The notes under the pieces were generated by a model that searched no databases, was not told the DNA's origin, and was given only the letters and a program-made list of their open reading frames with translations. Positions 1 through 9,737 of a stretch of DNA of 64,000 nucleotides are shown here, piece by piece (within the stretch, counting starts at the first letter, position 1; every line of letters starts with the position of its first letter). The stretch comes from Trileptium ribeirensis (Eukaryota > Nematoda > Enoplea > Enoplida > Thoracostomopsidae). The stretch covers positions 1 to 64,000 of the forward strand of contig JASANE010030014.1 in NCBI GenBank assembly GCA_030248225.1, read 5' to 3'. The position numbers were made by a program, and so were the translations under genes.

Positions 1-1764
1 AGCGAAGTATATAAGTGTTTACTTTAATAGCAGATTTGCTACTGTTTGGCACGCTCGAGCTTTATTAGTATCTTCGTGTGCCTAGTCCTTAAGTATGTAA
101 CTGTTTGTGTAAACTTTTCGCTTCGCTTCAAGCAATCAAGTGGCGTTTGCACCGCTCTTGTACAACGCCAGTCCTTATCAATCTCACAACCTACAATTGC
201 TTTATTTATGAAATTTGTCCAGCTATGTTCAAAACTTATTTAAAGCGAGTCCAAGACCACCTTAGCTAATGCACTTAGAATTTCTTGCGTTGATGTTGGA
301 GTATTCCACTGGCGAGTTCACTAATTTGGCATAGATAATTCTATCGTTTAGCTACGTTTCATCACAATTCAGCGTTCCTAAAACACTCGTGTTGCACCGC
401 TTTCCCAAACCTTAAAAAACGCACCAAGAAATAACCAAGGGTTTCAGCCTTCCAAATTGGAGGTACGTGCTATAAAATTAAGAAAGCACCAATAGCTTCA
501 TAAGGTTTACAATCATTTTCATCTAACTTAACACATCTGGTATAGCAATAAACAAATAGAGTTCAACTTAAAACAACGAAATATTCCATACAATGTTAGG
601 TATTTAAAATAGAATACTGACCACTGTTGCAATGAGATCGACTTCCGATTGTTTTTATAACAATTCCGTCCCAAATCCAGCAGGCTTGGCCGTTCACGAT
701 TTGGTTCGACACGCAGAAATTGTCCAACGGGCTAAAATCGTTCCGGACTACCGAGGTTGTTCGGTGGCGTTGAAGAGCCTAACAATCGGCGTACGATCCT
801 GCAAACGTTCGAATTTTCGTTCTGCCGCTTCACTTGCCGAGTCCCGCTGATAATAATAGGTTTCACGGCGTCAAAGTCGGTAATTGTCAATCGAGTGGGG
901 TGCACGATGGCCGTTGATGGTACCGGGAGTATATCGTTACGGTTGGATTGTAGGGTTCGCGCGAAGACACAATTAATATCGCTCAACGGTGGATGTCGAA
1001 TTCCGGTTATATCCGAGCGTTAGATCAGCGCTACTACTCACAATGGGTGGACCGTGTCCGTCAGCCAAGCAAACAGTAATTAGGATTAACGTTAATACCG
1101 ACGAGTAAGCCGACGAATGTAATTCGATGATACTATTGTCTGTTAAACACTAATCTGATTATCGCCAGTCGAAGTAATAATGTACTCCCGAAGATAAACC
1201 TAGAATAATGGCTCTGAGCCCGTTAGCAGTAACAGAAACTATCCAATTTCCACGTGCCGACACCAAAAATATACGTGACATCCCTTCGCTCCAGTCCAAG
1301 TTTACGTTCCATTAATAATTCCGCACTCCGTACTTAACCCGTGTGATCCAGGCAACCCAGCGCCCTACCATGTGTGGCTACTATAACCTTTTATCCCTTA
1401 GGATGTTGAAAATTTCTCCACTCTCTCAGACGAGGGTGTGCGGTTTACATATTGGAAAATTAACGAGGCTCTTTGGAAAATCAGCGTAGCAACGGCGCTG
1501 TGGCCCCGAGCACACGGATCCATCTCGTCACAACCTTGACTGTGCTTACAAACTACTTCTGAATTAGCCACCTCGCAGGGTGGACACAATTGGCCTTAAT
1601 TTTGAGTATACTCGTTCTAAAACTCGCATGCACGACCAATGATCAGCGCCAGTTTAGGGCATGCGAGAGGTCGGGTAGTAATGTTGGAAATGAAGTAATA
1701 ATAAAAACTGTCCTAATAGGAAAATTTATGGACACGCCTCACGGCGTGGCCCCCAATTAATTTA
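1..1764. other. Unassigned left-edge region next to the inverted element
   Basis: No gene could be recognised. The stretch from about 620 to 1030 has a more balanced, coding-like base composition than the AT-rich flanks and stays open for about 85 codons on both strands, but the translations match no family I know. Two GC-rich hairpins lie near its right end (1623-1667 and about 1734-1749). If the element at 1765-5758 is a long terminal repeat read on the minus strand, this region would be the start of the internal part of that element. A TGG triplet nine bases beyond the element end would then sit where a primer-binding site is expected. That reading is weak inference. Confidence 0.4.
1623..1667. 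other. GC-rich hairpin (9-bp stem)
   Basis: CTCGCATGC and its exact complement GCATGCGAG are separated by 27 bases. The hairpin lies outside the 4-kb inverted copy but close to its edge, and it resembles in style the stem-loops inside that element. Confidence 0.5.
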
Positions 1765-1802
1765 TGTACTAGGACCAGTTCTGGCCCTAAGGGATCCCAG
1801 CT

Positions 1803-1829
1803 GCACCACCATTGTTCTTGGAGTGGTGC
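1803..1829. other. Stem-loop, conserved stem and divergent loop (copy A)
   Basis: GCACCAC pairs perfectly with GTGGTGC around a 13-base loop. The other copy (14329-14356) has the same stem but an unrelated loop sequence, as expected if pairing is what is preserved. Confidence 0.6.
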
Positions 1830-2767
1830 CCGGACAACCCCGGCTTCCACGACACCCTGGTGACCTATGCGATGACCTGAGGGAACCGCTTGGCTTAGCA
1901 GGCTGCCGGCGGGTTAACCAGGATGTTCGGCCTGGCCCCTATTTTGGCCCACGTATCTAGTGGTACGAAGGTCCCCCGAGGGAGAGTCAACCCCTAAGCC
2001 TGCTCACAGGTAATAAGGCTGACTCGCCTTTCCCTCAATCCTACTTGAATCCTTGATCTTAAATGGTGGTGAATTTTCTTGTTTGGATCCGAGGCTATTA
2101 CCGATTTCTCAATGGTTAAAGCCTGATTTGGTTTGTAAAACCACTGGAATAATTGTTTTCTTTTATAACTTTAAAACTCCGTTTGCCTGATGCGAAGGAC
2201 GCTTACTTATCAGATGGCTATTACGGGAAACATATCGCCTAAAGCTTTACCGAACACTCTAACATTTTATTCGAACAATACATAAGCACTCATGTAATGT
2301 AATTATAACGTATACGACTTATTTACATACGGCGACACTTGCGGGTACCACGCAGTGCACCCTTATCATGTATAAATGCTTGGTGATGAGAATACTTATT
2401 AATCCCCGCCTAAGAATCAGCTCAGCTTGCGCCTACGTTTTGTATCCTGGGGACTGCCTTACCCGCCTGACAGGGCGCAGAAATGACCTTCCCCGCCGTC
2501 CGTTTGTTGACTTCGCCTTCAAAAAGCTCCAGGCCATTGGACACTCTCCTGCCATTAACCTCTTTTCACTTTGTACTCCGTCTCGTACTTTATCTTGAGG
2601 CCGGACGTCAGCTGCTGGTTACTTGTAATGAAAGTTTGTCATCAACTCTGCGTGCGCCAGGGTCAGGTTAAAATGCGGGTCGTTAACAAAAGAGGGATGC
2701 GCTGCTGCGTCTCCCGAATTTTGTCTGCCTTGTAATGATTTTTGAATTGATGATTTTGACACGAAAA

Positions 2768-2816
2768 CATGGCGCTACACCAAAACCCACCGTGTCTAAA
2801 CGGTTTATGGGTCCGC
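2768..2816. other. Tip-motif stem-loop 1 (copy A)
   Basis: The motif CCGTGTCTAAACGG (2790-2803) folds as CCGT/ACGG around a 6-base loop. Flanking bases extend the helix (CCCA with TGGG), and an outer GCGC/GCGC pair is possible. The partner in copy B is at 13229-13275. Confidence 0.55.
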
Positions 2817-3260
2817 GCTGATGAATTTCTTTCACAGAAAAGTTTGAGGAAACAATCACTTTGTAGTCTTCTCAGGGTCGTCGCTCGACTAACGGGTGCG
2901 AGCACAAGAATTTCCTAAAAGTTTGACTCGACTATACGCTGCAGCTGACTCCGTCTCATTTCCTAATCTAGTGAGGCACTTCTCCTAGTGCCCTCACTTT
3001 AAATGAAGGTCCGCAGTCATTCACAAGCGTGAGTAGGGCGCGCGCTGCCGCGCCCTCGACGCATTTCTTAGTTGAGAAACAAAAACGGTAGTGATGGTTT
3101 TAAGTTAGAAAACGCTTCGGATACCCCTGTAGGGTTAGAATAGTAGATTTGTAAAACCGAGAGAAGTGGGGAAAACAACGCACGAAAGGTCCTGATACGT
3201 CGCTCCCTATGGGGCAACCGCATCGAGCCATCGATAGTTGTTACAGTGTAAAAATGCGTG

Positions 3261-3300
3261 ACGGAGGGCTCTACCGTGTCTAAACGGCCTGAGACCCGTC
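3261..3300. other. Tip-motif stem-loop 2 (copy A)
   Basis: The same 14-base tip (3274-3287) sits on a different stem: GGGCTC pairs with GAGACCC leaving one bulged A, and outer GACG/CGTC-type pairs are possible. The stem sequence is unrelated to those of loops 1 and 3. Confidence 0.55.
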
Positions 3301-3683
3301 TTTACTTTGGGTGGGACGATAGAATTTTCATTGAAAAGGAAACAAATCTCAGAGTAGCAGCTCAAATTTCTGGGGCTAGCGTCAGGGGTTCCGTTCTTAA
3401 TTTCTCTTGAAGGCTCCACGCGTGCAAATGGCTGCGTCCGTCCCCGAGCGGATCGCTTGCCCTACTTCCCCAATACTGGGTCTTTAAGTCGTGTGACCTG
3501 GGGTTGTTCCTGTAGGTTTTCCTATAACTTAGACTTGACTCAAACTACGGCTTCGAAAGCGAGCATGGATGGAGCACTGATCGAAAGAAGCTCCAAGGTC
3601 TCTCGAAGGTCATTTGAAAAATTAGAATTGTTTCATAGTGCCGATTTGTGGCAGGATCTTGAACTGTTTGATGAGAATTATTA

Positions 3684-3720
3684 CAGTCTTCTACCGTGTC
3701 TAAAACGGCCTGGAAGACTG
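3684..3720. other. Tip-motif stem-loop 3 (copy A)
   Basis: A perfect 8-bp stem, CAGTCTTC with GAAGACTG, carries the shared tip (3694-3708, here with one extra A in the loop). This is the clearest of the three. Confidence 0.65.
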
Positions 3721-4170
3721 AGTCTTTGAGAAGACTTGACGGGACCGCTTGAATGAAACGCTCAGGGATTAAATGCTCGTAATTTTGACGGGGTAGCTTA
3801 GCACTAACTTACACTTATGCTCAATCCTCATTTGCCTTAGCGGCTGCCTCCAGGTCAACACGCTACTAGTTGCCTATTTCAAACACCTTACCCCTCCCGT
3901 GTCCCTATGTCCTTCCCCCTTCCCCGTGTGTACTCCTTATTCCTTTTCCCCGTTCACATCACTAGATATAATTTCGCCCCCGGGTCTAAGATAAAAAGGC
4001 GACCCGGCGAGCGGGGAACCAGTCGAGATTTGAATTTTCATGAATAATTTGGGCGTGCTCTCTGCTCAAATGCGTTGGGACCGCACTTACGGGTGCACGG
4101 GGCATCCGTCGGACGCACCAGCACCCGCAAGGGCGATCCCTGCTAATTAATTTTGAACGCTAGAAGCTCA

Positions 4171-4217
4171 CCAGGGGCAACTCCGTCCCGTTTCTACACG
4201 GTAAGAGACACCCCTGG
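4171..4217. other. Stem-loop with compensatory change (copy A)
   Basis: CCAGGGG pairs with CCCCTGG. In copy B (11837-11880) the stem reads CCAGGAGG with CCTCCTGG, so a G-C pair has become A-T with both sides changed, and the pairing is kept. Confidence 0.6.
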
Positions 4218-4678
4218 GAAAGAAAATAAAACCAAAGAGCAAAAAGCAAACCTTTGAAAACAGTAGATAAAAGGCGACAACCGCCTTACAAAAGAAATAA
4301 GCAGACCACTTGGTCTGCGCTAAATTCGACTGGCTCCGACGCTGCGTCGGGCCTTCTTCTTTTATACCCTGGCTATACCCCCCTTTCCTAACTGTCGGGC
4401 GCTGATTTCTGAGCGGTACAATTTTGAAATTTCAAACTGGCAAAGAAGAAACTCATAGATACATATATATACGTATATGTGTAAAGGCACGAGATAAATA
4501 TTGAAACAGAAAACATCGAGACACGTATGTGTAGAGCAAATATAACACGAATTGCCTCCGACGAAACACTGATGTCCACTAGCACGACGGGTCTTTGTAT
4601 GGCGGCTATTACAAAGAATAAAATTTTAACATAGACAGCTGGCCGAGATGAGCCAAGAGACCGCGTAAACAACCTAAA

Positions 4679-4822
4679 CCTCGCGCTGGTAGGCGCGAGG
4701 CTTTTGAAAGAAAAACTTATAAAGGCGCCCAGGGCGTAGGCGTATTTAAGTTTTCCGGACCACTAGAGATCGTAGGCCGCCGGGGGCGGGACCAGGTTCA
4801 CGCCCCGGCAGGTCGCCTACTG
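4679..4822. other. Pair of GC-rich stem-loops (copy A)
   Basis: CCTCGCGC/GCGCGAGG (4679-4700) is a perfect 8-bp stem. A second hairpin (4771-4822) has GTAGGC/GCCTAC outside and CCGGGG/CCCCGG inside. Both are present in copy B (11331-11352 and 11186-11238), where the outer stem of the second is extended to CAGTAGGCG/CGCCTACTG. Confidence 0.6.
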
Positions 4823-5509
4823 ATGAAAATAATAAATTTAATATATATCCTATAGGTGGCCTGCTAGAGGTTATTTTGTGAGTCGAAAGCAGAAAATTTC
4901 GGTGTCCCGGGAGGGTTATCGGGGTCCTGCTCGGACCAGTTAAGTTAGGTGGTCCCGGTTTTCAGTGAGATAGTTGAGGTAAAACCCCGTGGAGGTGCTG
5001 AGCTTGAAAAATCGGAGAGTTTTGGTTATTTTGGTTGAGGTCGGAGACTTTGAAAAATGGGTGTTTAAACGCTTAGTTGGGGGTCCCTAAGTATTCAGGA
5101 ATACGGAGCGGGCTGACCCGAACACGAAATTTTGAGGCCTTAAGGGGCCCTAATAATACTGTAGTAATCCTATTTTGCGTGGAATGCCCTAAAACTATAG
5201 AATTTTGTCGCTACAGCTGCCTATAGAAAGTTGAGTTTCAGATGAACTCTGAAAGTTTTAATTCCTGACACGCAGCAGAAGATGCCCTTTTTTTACAATA
5301 TTCTAACCTTTTATACGCGCATCGATTATAACAATATTTGGCGCACGCACCGGGATCGCCCCATGGGTGCCGAATCAGAGAAACCGAAACAGAAGCATGA
5401 AAGTTCCGCCTCCTTGTCCCGGTCGATCCGAGTGCGCCACCATTTTTTCAATACATAACATATCATCGTGTCAATACATTTTACATTATCAAATTCGTTC
5501 TGGGCCGAC

Positions 5510-5668
5510 CGGATACCAACAAGTTGAGAGTCCAATTATTCCATCGTGGTGCCAAAATCAACCCGCGCACCTCGGGCGGGTGGAGCATGACGATATAACA
5601 AATTACATCCATGATACATTTTATTTTTATGACAACAAAATACTCGGGTCATGCTCCACCGGTATCCG
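5510..5668. other. Branched structure at element start (copy A)
   Basis: CGGATACC (5510-5517) pairs with GGTATCCG (5661-5668) and encloses a 13-bp helix GGTGGAGCATGAC/GTCATGCTCCACC (5579-5591 with 5648-5660) and a shorter GGTGC/GCACC helix. Together they form a possible three-way junction. The 13-bp helix differs from copy B by one pair, changed on both sides. Confidence 0.65.
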
Positions 5669-6252
5669 ATCGCCCGTCACACCCATTTTCCCAATTTTTT
5701 ACCTTGATTTCCCTATTTAAATATCTTGTTGAAATCCCTGAAATTTCGGGCTGTTACATATATATCATGGATATTTTAAATAAATCCAAGAATGTATGTA
5801 ATAGAGCATAAAAATGTTTATAATTTTGTGTTTGAGCAAAAAGAATAAAACTCAAGGTACTTTAAGCCAAGCTAACATATAAAACATGCCATGTTGTTTG
5901 ACATTTTCTTATTATGCCTGTTGCTGTAACTTCAGAATCCACACGATTCAACGGCTGAATACATTCTTTGGATTCGACTTGTATGTGTTTTATTCTTTAC
6001 TTATGACTTCCAGCAGTGACCAGTCTAATGAAACGTAGAATACCTAAATATATTATAACATAATAAAGACATGTATAATATTAATAAAATTCATAATATA
6101 ATTGAGACGGAGCGGTCGCAGCGGGCAGGGTTTTCTCAAATAACGTTTATTTGGGAAAAATTAATTTTTCTTTTTCTGTTCCTAACATAAATCTTCATCA
6201 GATGGATAGATTTTGGGAATTTTTTCAATTGGCACGTAACATAATATAATTG

Positions 6253-6320
6253 ACTCTCCAGTTTCGCTACGCCTATGATTTCCTGCCTCATTTTCACAAA
6301 GCCGAAACGAATTGGAGAGT
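6253..6320. other. Inverted repeat, 14 bp with one 4-base bulge
   Basis: ACTCTCCAGTTTCG on the left pairs with CGAAAC plus TGGAGAGT on the right, where a 4-base GAAT bulge interrupts the helix. The loop is 36 bases. Confidence 0.5.
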
Positions 6321-6874
6321 TTTAGATTTGAACCATTTGGAGTTACCTAAGATTTTAGGTTATAACTCTTTCAAGAGACATTGGATCACAGAATGGAGTG
6401 CCCGATCGATCCTCTCACGCGACTCCGCTACCTCTCATTGAGAGCTACAACTTTACTATTGTGCATTTTACGCAGACCAGTCGTTTTAGAGCTTTGAGCC
6501 AAAGTTTAGAAAATACCCTTAGAAACGTGACATTCTCAAAATTTTTGCAGAGCAAGTATTTTGCTTGTTTGGGGTGAACGATTATTATAAGGTTCTTTAG
6601 CCCGTTGTTTCCATTGTTTTAACTCAAGAGTGGGTGTACTCTCCTGGACTTTATTAAGTGGAAAATTGGTAAAATTCTGACACCAAATATAGCTAAATGT
6701 TGCAAGTTTTTCAATATAGGCAGATGTAGGTCATTAAAATGAGCCTATAGGTTTCAGTTGTTGCTGAATACAATAAAAACAATTGTATTTCGTGTTATGC
6801 ATCAAATCGCTTGCGTTAAGGTTACTATAACATGGCAAGCGTTAAGGTCCTATAACTTGATAATCACTCTTCAA

Positions 6875-6876
<2 letters not shown>

Positions 6877-6970
<94 letters not shown>
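6877..6970. repeat. (ATT)n microsatellite, about 31 units
   Basis: An almost pure ATT repeat of about 94 bases. It reads as a run of isoleucines in one frame, which is not a protein. Confidence 0.97.
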
Positions 6971-6972
<2 letters not shown>

Positions 6973-7075
6973 AATACGTCATGTATAATAATTTCAAGTT
7001 TCCACTTTTTGGTCATTGCAAGAATAAATATAGTGCCTTTCGGTTTTGATATACTACTAAACATACCTTAGTGTT

Positions 7076-7244
7076 GAACTCAGCCACAATTGCTTCGCGG
7101 TACCGATGCGTTAAACAGGTACTAGACTTTAGTCTAGGCGGATAAGATGATGGGTGGTGTAAAGGGCAATCATCATGGCCAGCTTACACACAATGCTTCG
7201 GTATAATAACCCGGATTGTCACCTAGTGCCAATTGCATGTTTTT
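7076..7244 (+). mobile_element. 5'-truncated SINE, same family as 18965-19232
   Basis: It matches the tRNA-unrelated body of the complete SINE at 18965-19232 at roughly 95 percent by eye, from GAACTCAGCC to the GCATGTTTTT tail. It lacks the tRNA-like head. Truncation at the 5' end is usual for copies made by target-primed reverse transcription. It is in opposite orientation to the other copy. Confidence 0.85.
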
Positions 7245-9358
7245 AGCACGCTTCAATAAAGAATTTAACATGAACCTGGATAACTACTTATATATGAAGC
7301 AACATTTACACTTTTAACGCTTAATGAAAGTCATAATTAGTACAAGTAGTGAAATTCATGATTGTATCAAAATATGTTGTGTATTCAGAGAATACACATG
7401 ACAGTGTAGTTCGTTTGCTGAAATTTGAGTTGTCACACGCGCTGGAATTCATGCACAGACTTGTGCGCTTAACCATGAATTTCGGGCAGACGGTCAGTGT
7501 CAGGAAATGATACAGAGACCAAAGTGATTTTTCTTTCAGAAAATGAAAACATTTTAATTTTTATATCTACAAAAATAATCTTCACAAATATTTCATAGGC
7601 GTATATTATGTGTATGAGAAATTTAAATAGGTTCCGGCATTATAAAGGTGTAAAATTATTTTCAGTCATTTTGCATTCATAGGACAAGTCCAAAATATTT
7701 TTGAATTAAATACAGGTATGGCTTTGTTTGAAATGTTTTATATTTAATGCTATTCTGTTCTATTCTGTACAAATTTTACTAAACATATAATGCGGTACCA
7801 GATGTGCTCGCAAAGATGAATAAAATTAAAAGTTGTTGTCCCTTCGGGTTTTACTTTTCCCTATTAAAAACGAGTCGACTTAAGTGGACTTTTTCAGGAT
7901 TTTGAATTTGCTGTAAGCTTAGTACTATTGCACTTACGTATTTTCTTGCTAAATGTCAAGCAATGATAACACCTATTCTGCAATTTACCATAAGGATATT
8001 TGAAATGTCGTTTTTGCGCCAAGCAATTTCTGGATAAATAATCCGTATAAAACGATGTTGAAATTATAGAAAACCAAAAGTTTGACACCACAAAACAAAA
8101 GGTTATTTGGATTAATCTACCTTACAGAGCACGCCTGACATCAGTTTCCTGCGTCGTTAACATGTTCATCATTAAATGCGACATACTTTCCAAGTGATGG
8201 CATTGTAATTCGCGTGAGTCCTACCTAAGACTAAAGGTTACTCAAATTTGGTACAGTCTGACAAAAGCCAGTTTACAACGTTAAGCTCTATTGCTTCTTT
8301 ACTTTATTTGTGGGGTTTATTTGTTCACAAGGCAGGTAATATGTATTTCGTGTGGGTTCTCGTCGAGTGTGTTATTGCCCGTATTTTATTAAACCAAACC
8401 ACTATGTAGATTATAAACACATATAACACACAAAACAGATACTTACGTTATAGCGGGATACACACGTAATTCTCCGATTGCAAAGATTTACAGTGAATTT
8501 GGTACGCTAACTTTTTCATCGATTGACGGAAAATGAATTGCCTAATCTTAGCGCGCGTGAGCTTAAATAAACTTTTATCCCGGACCAGAAACCTAGGAAT
8601 TTTTCTAAAGCGAGGTTTACACAGTTAAGCATTAGAAATTCTTGGAATTGAGAAATCCGCTCCCAAACTTAAACTTAAATTTTTGCGTTAAAGAACCCGT
8701 TTTTATGAAATTCCCCGAATTCCTAACTCACAACAAAATTTGGAAAATCCAATAGAAATACACTTACATTTCCGCTAATGTAAGAGTAATAGTTAAGGCA
8801 CCCAGGACTTACACTCAAATCCGATAGGTACCTAAACTGTAGCCGTGGCACACAAATTTTAGAATTTTATATTGTTTTAAACTCTCTTAATCTTAATAAT
8901 TCCAAGAACCTAATAAAATTCTGATTGCCAGAAATGACCTAGGGGATGAGGTTAGTAACTCCTTAACGGATGGGTCAAATGATGCCAAATTTGGTATGGA
9001 TAGTCTAGAGCATGTCCTAGGGCATTTGGCGTCAAAATCCACGTATGCCCAAACCACCCCCCCCCCCAAAATTTTTATCATGATTGTACACGTTAACGAA
9101 ATAAATACAACAATACGGGAGACATGTACTCATTGATTCACTTTAGAGATAGATACATACGGCACGCACATACAATATTACATCTGAAACAACCATGATC
9201 TACATCAGCACACAAGTTATTACACATATACACAGATTATGACATACATTAGATCTTCTCAACATACAAGAAACAATACAAACAGGTTCACATAATACGT
9301 ACAATCAACAACAATGAATGACGCAATTTCCTAGCGCGTTCTCTTCGGCTTTTCCCAG

Positions 9359-9453
9359 CAGTTTCAATTAGGCACGAAGAAAATAAGCTTAGAGGGATCT
9401 GCTTTGTCACAGCATGTGAAACTCAGCTGCTACAGACATTCGAAGTTGATGAG
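9359..9453 (+). CDS. Tentative N-terminal exon of the Cys-loop receptor
   Basis: After a good acceptor (CTTTTCCCAG at 9349-9358) the frame reads a peptide with HEEN near its start, then FVTACETQLLQTFEVDE. This follows the family pattern RPv-x-n, then V-x-F-x(3)-L-x-Q-x(3)-VDE, which lies just before the exon at 9606. The problem is the 3' end. The only GT donor in a suitable place is at 9445, which would cut before VDE in phase 0 and does not match the phase of the next exon. The frame reaches a stop at 9481. Either a small exon or non-GT donor is missed, or the likeness is chance. Confidence 0.4.
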
Positions 9454-9605
9454 ATTCTCTGCAGGAGATCACATTACGAATAACTTGCTTTTTTGAAAAA
9501 TAACGCAATAAAAGGTATGTGTAGTTTGTTCCGCGTTAGCTAACAAATGTCGCTGTATTTGTCTGTGGATTGAATTTTTGCACACAATACATCTTCATCA
9601 AAAAG

Positions 9606-9737
9606 AAATAATTTAACGTTGTTTAAGCAATGGAAAGATCCGCGACTTGTTTGGGACAAAAGCAATTCCGCAGGGCTGAAATGGTTCACCGTGCCTGTTC
9701 ATCGGCTATGGACTCCAGACATAATGATCGAAAATTT
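9606..9737 (+). CDS. Receptor exon: beta strands 1-4 and loop A
   Basis: Reads NNLTLFKQWKDPRLVWD and later LWTPDIMIEN, matching family patterns such as QEWxDxRLxWD and WxPDIxLYN. It ends in phase 2 at a GTGAGT donor (9738). The acceptor AAAAAG just before 9606 is poor, and the frame is open back to a TGA near 9570, so the start could be off. The Trp usually found in loop D seems to be absent. Confidence 0.85.

Larger units (their letters stand above)
1765..5758 (-). mobile_element. 4-kb structured non-coding element, copy A (inverted)
   Basis: This is the reverse-complement partner of 10325-14394. I aligned the two by eye at many points and found them collinear. They are roughly 85-90 percent identical over most of the length and weaker around 5160-5480. 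Read on the minus strand it starts TGTAACAGCCCG and ends CTAGTACA, so it has TG...CA ends like an LTR. No ORF longer than about 117 codons occurs, and none resembles gag, pol or a transposase. It contains a dense series of stem-loops: 1803-1829, about 2768-2816, 3261-3300, 3684-3720, 4091-4126, 4171-4217, 4336-4350, 4679-4700, 4771-4822 and 5510-5668. I saw no clear target-site duplication. It could be a giant solo LTR, a non-autonomous element, or an element moved through a folded RNA or DNA. Confidence 0.8.
5759..9358. other. Spacer between the inverted copies, no gene found
   Basis: This stretch is AT-rich and has no recognisable coding sequence. It holds a hairpin (6253-6320), a long ATT microsatellite (6877-6970), a truncated SINE (7076-7244) and a run of 11 C residues near 9057. 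The missing 5' exons of the receptor gene could lie here or left of the window, but I could not identify a signal-peptide exon. Confidence 0.5.

Noticed and set aside
632..1023. Open frames on both strands near the left edge
   Set aside because: Not called as a gene, because no start, splice signal or protein likeness was found.
4811..4890. Hammerhead ribozyme-like CTGATGA followed by CGAAA
   Set aside because: The three-helix layout does not form, and copy B has CTGATAG at the first box.
5367..5720. 117-codon open frame in element copy A
   Set aside because: It spans the paired helices of the element start, is not kept in copy B and matches no protein.
6758..6988. Open frame with about 30 isoleucines
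   Set aside because: It is a translation of the ATT microsatellite.
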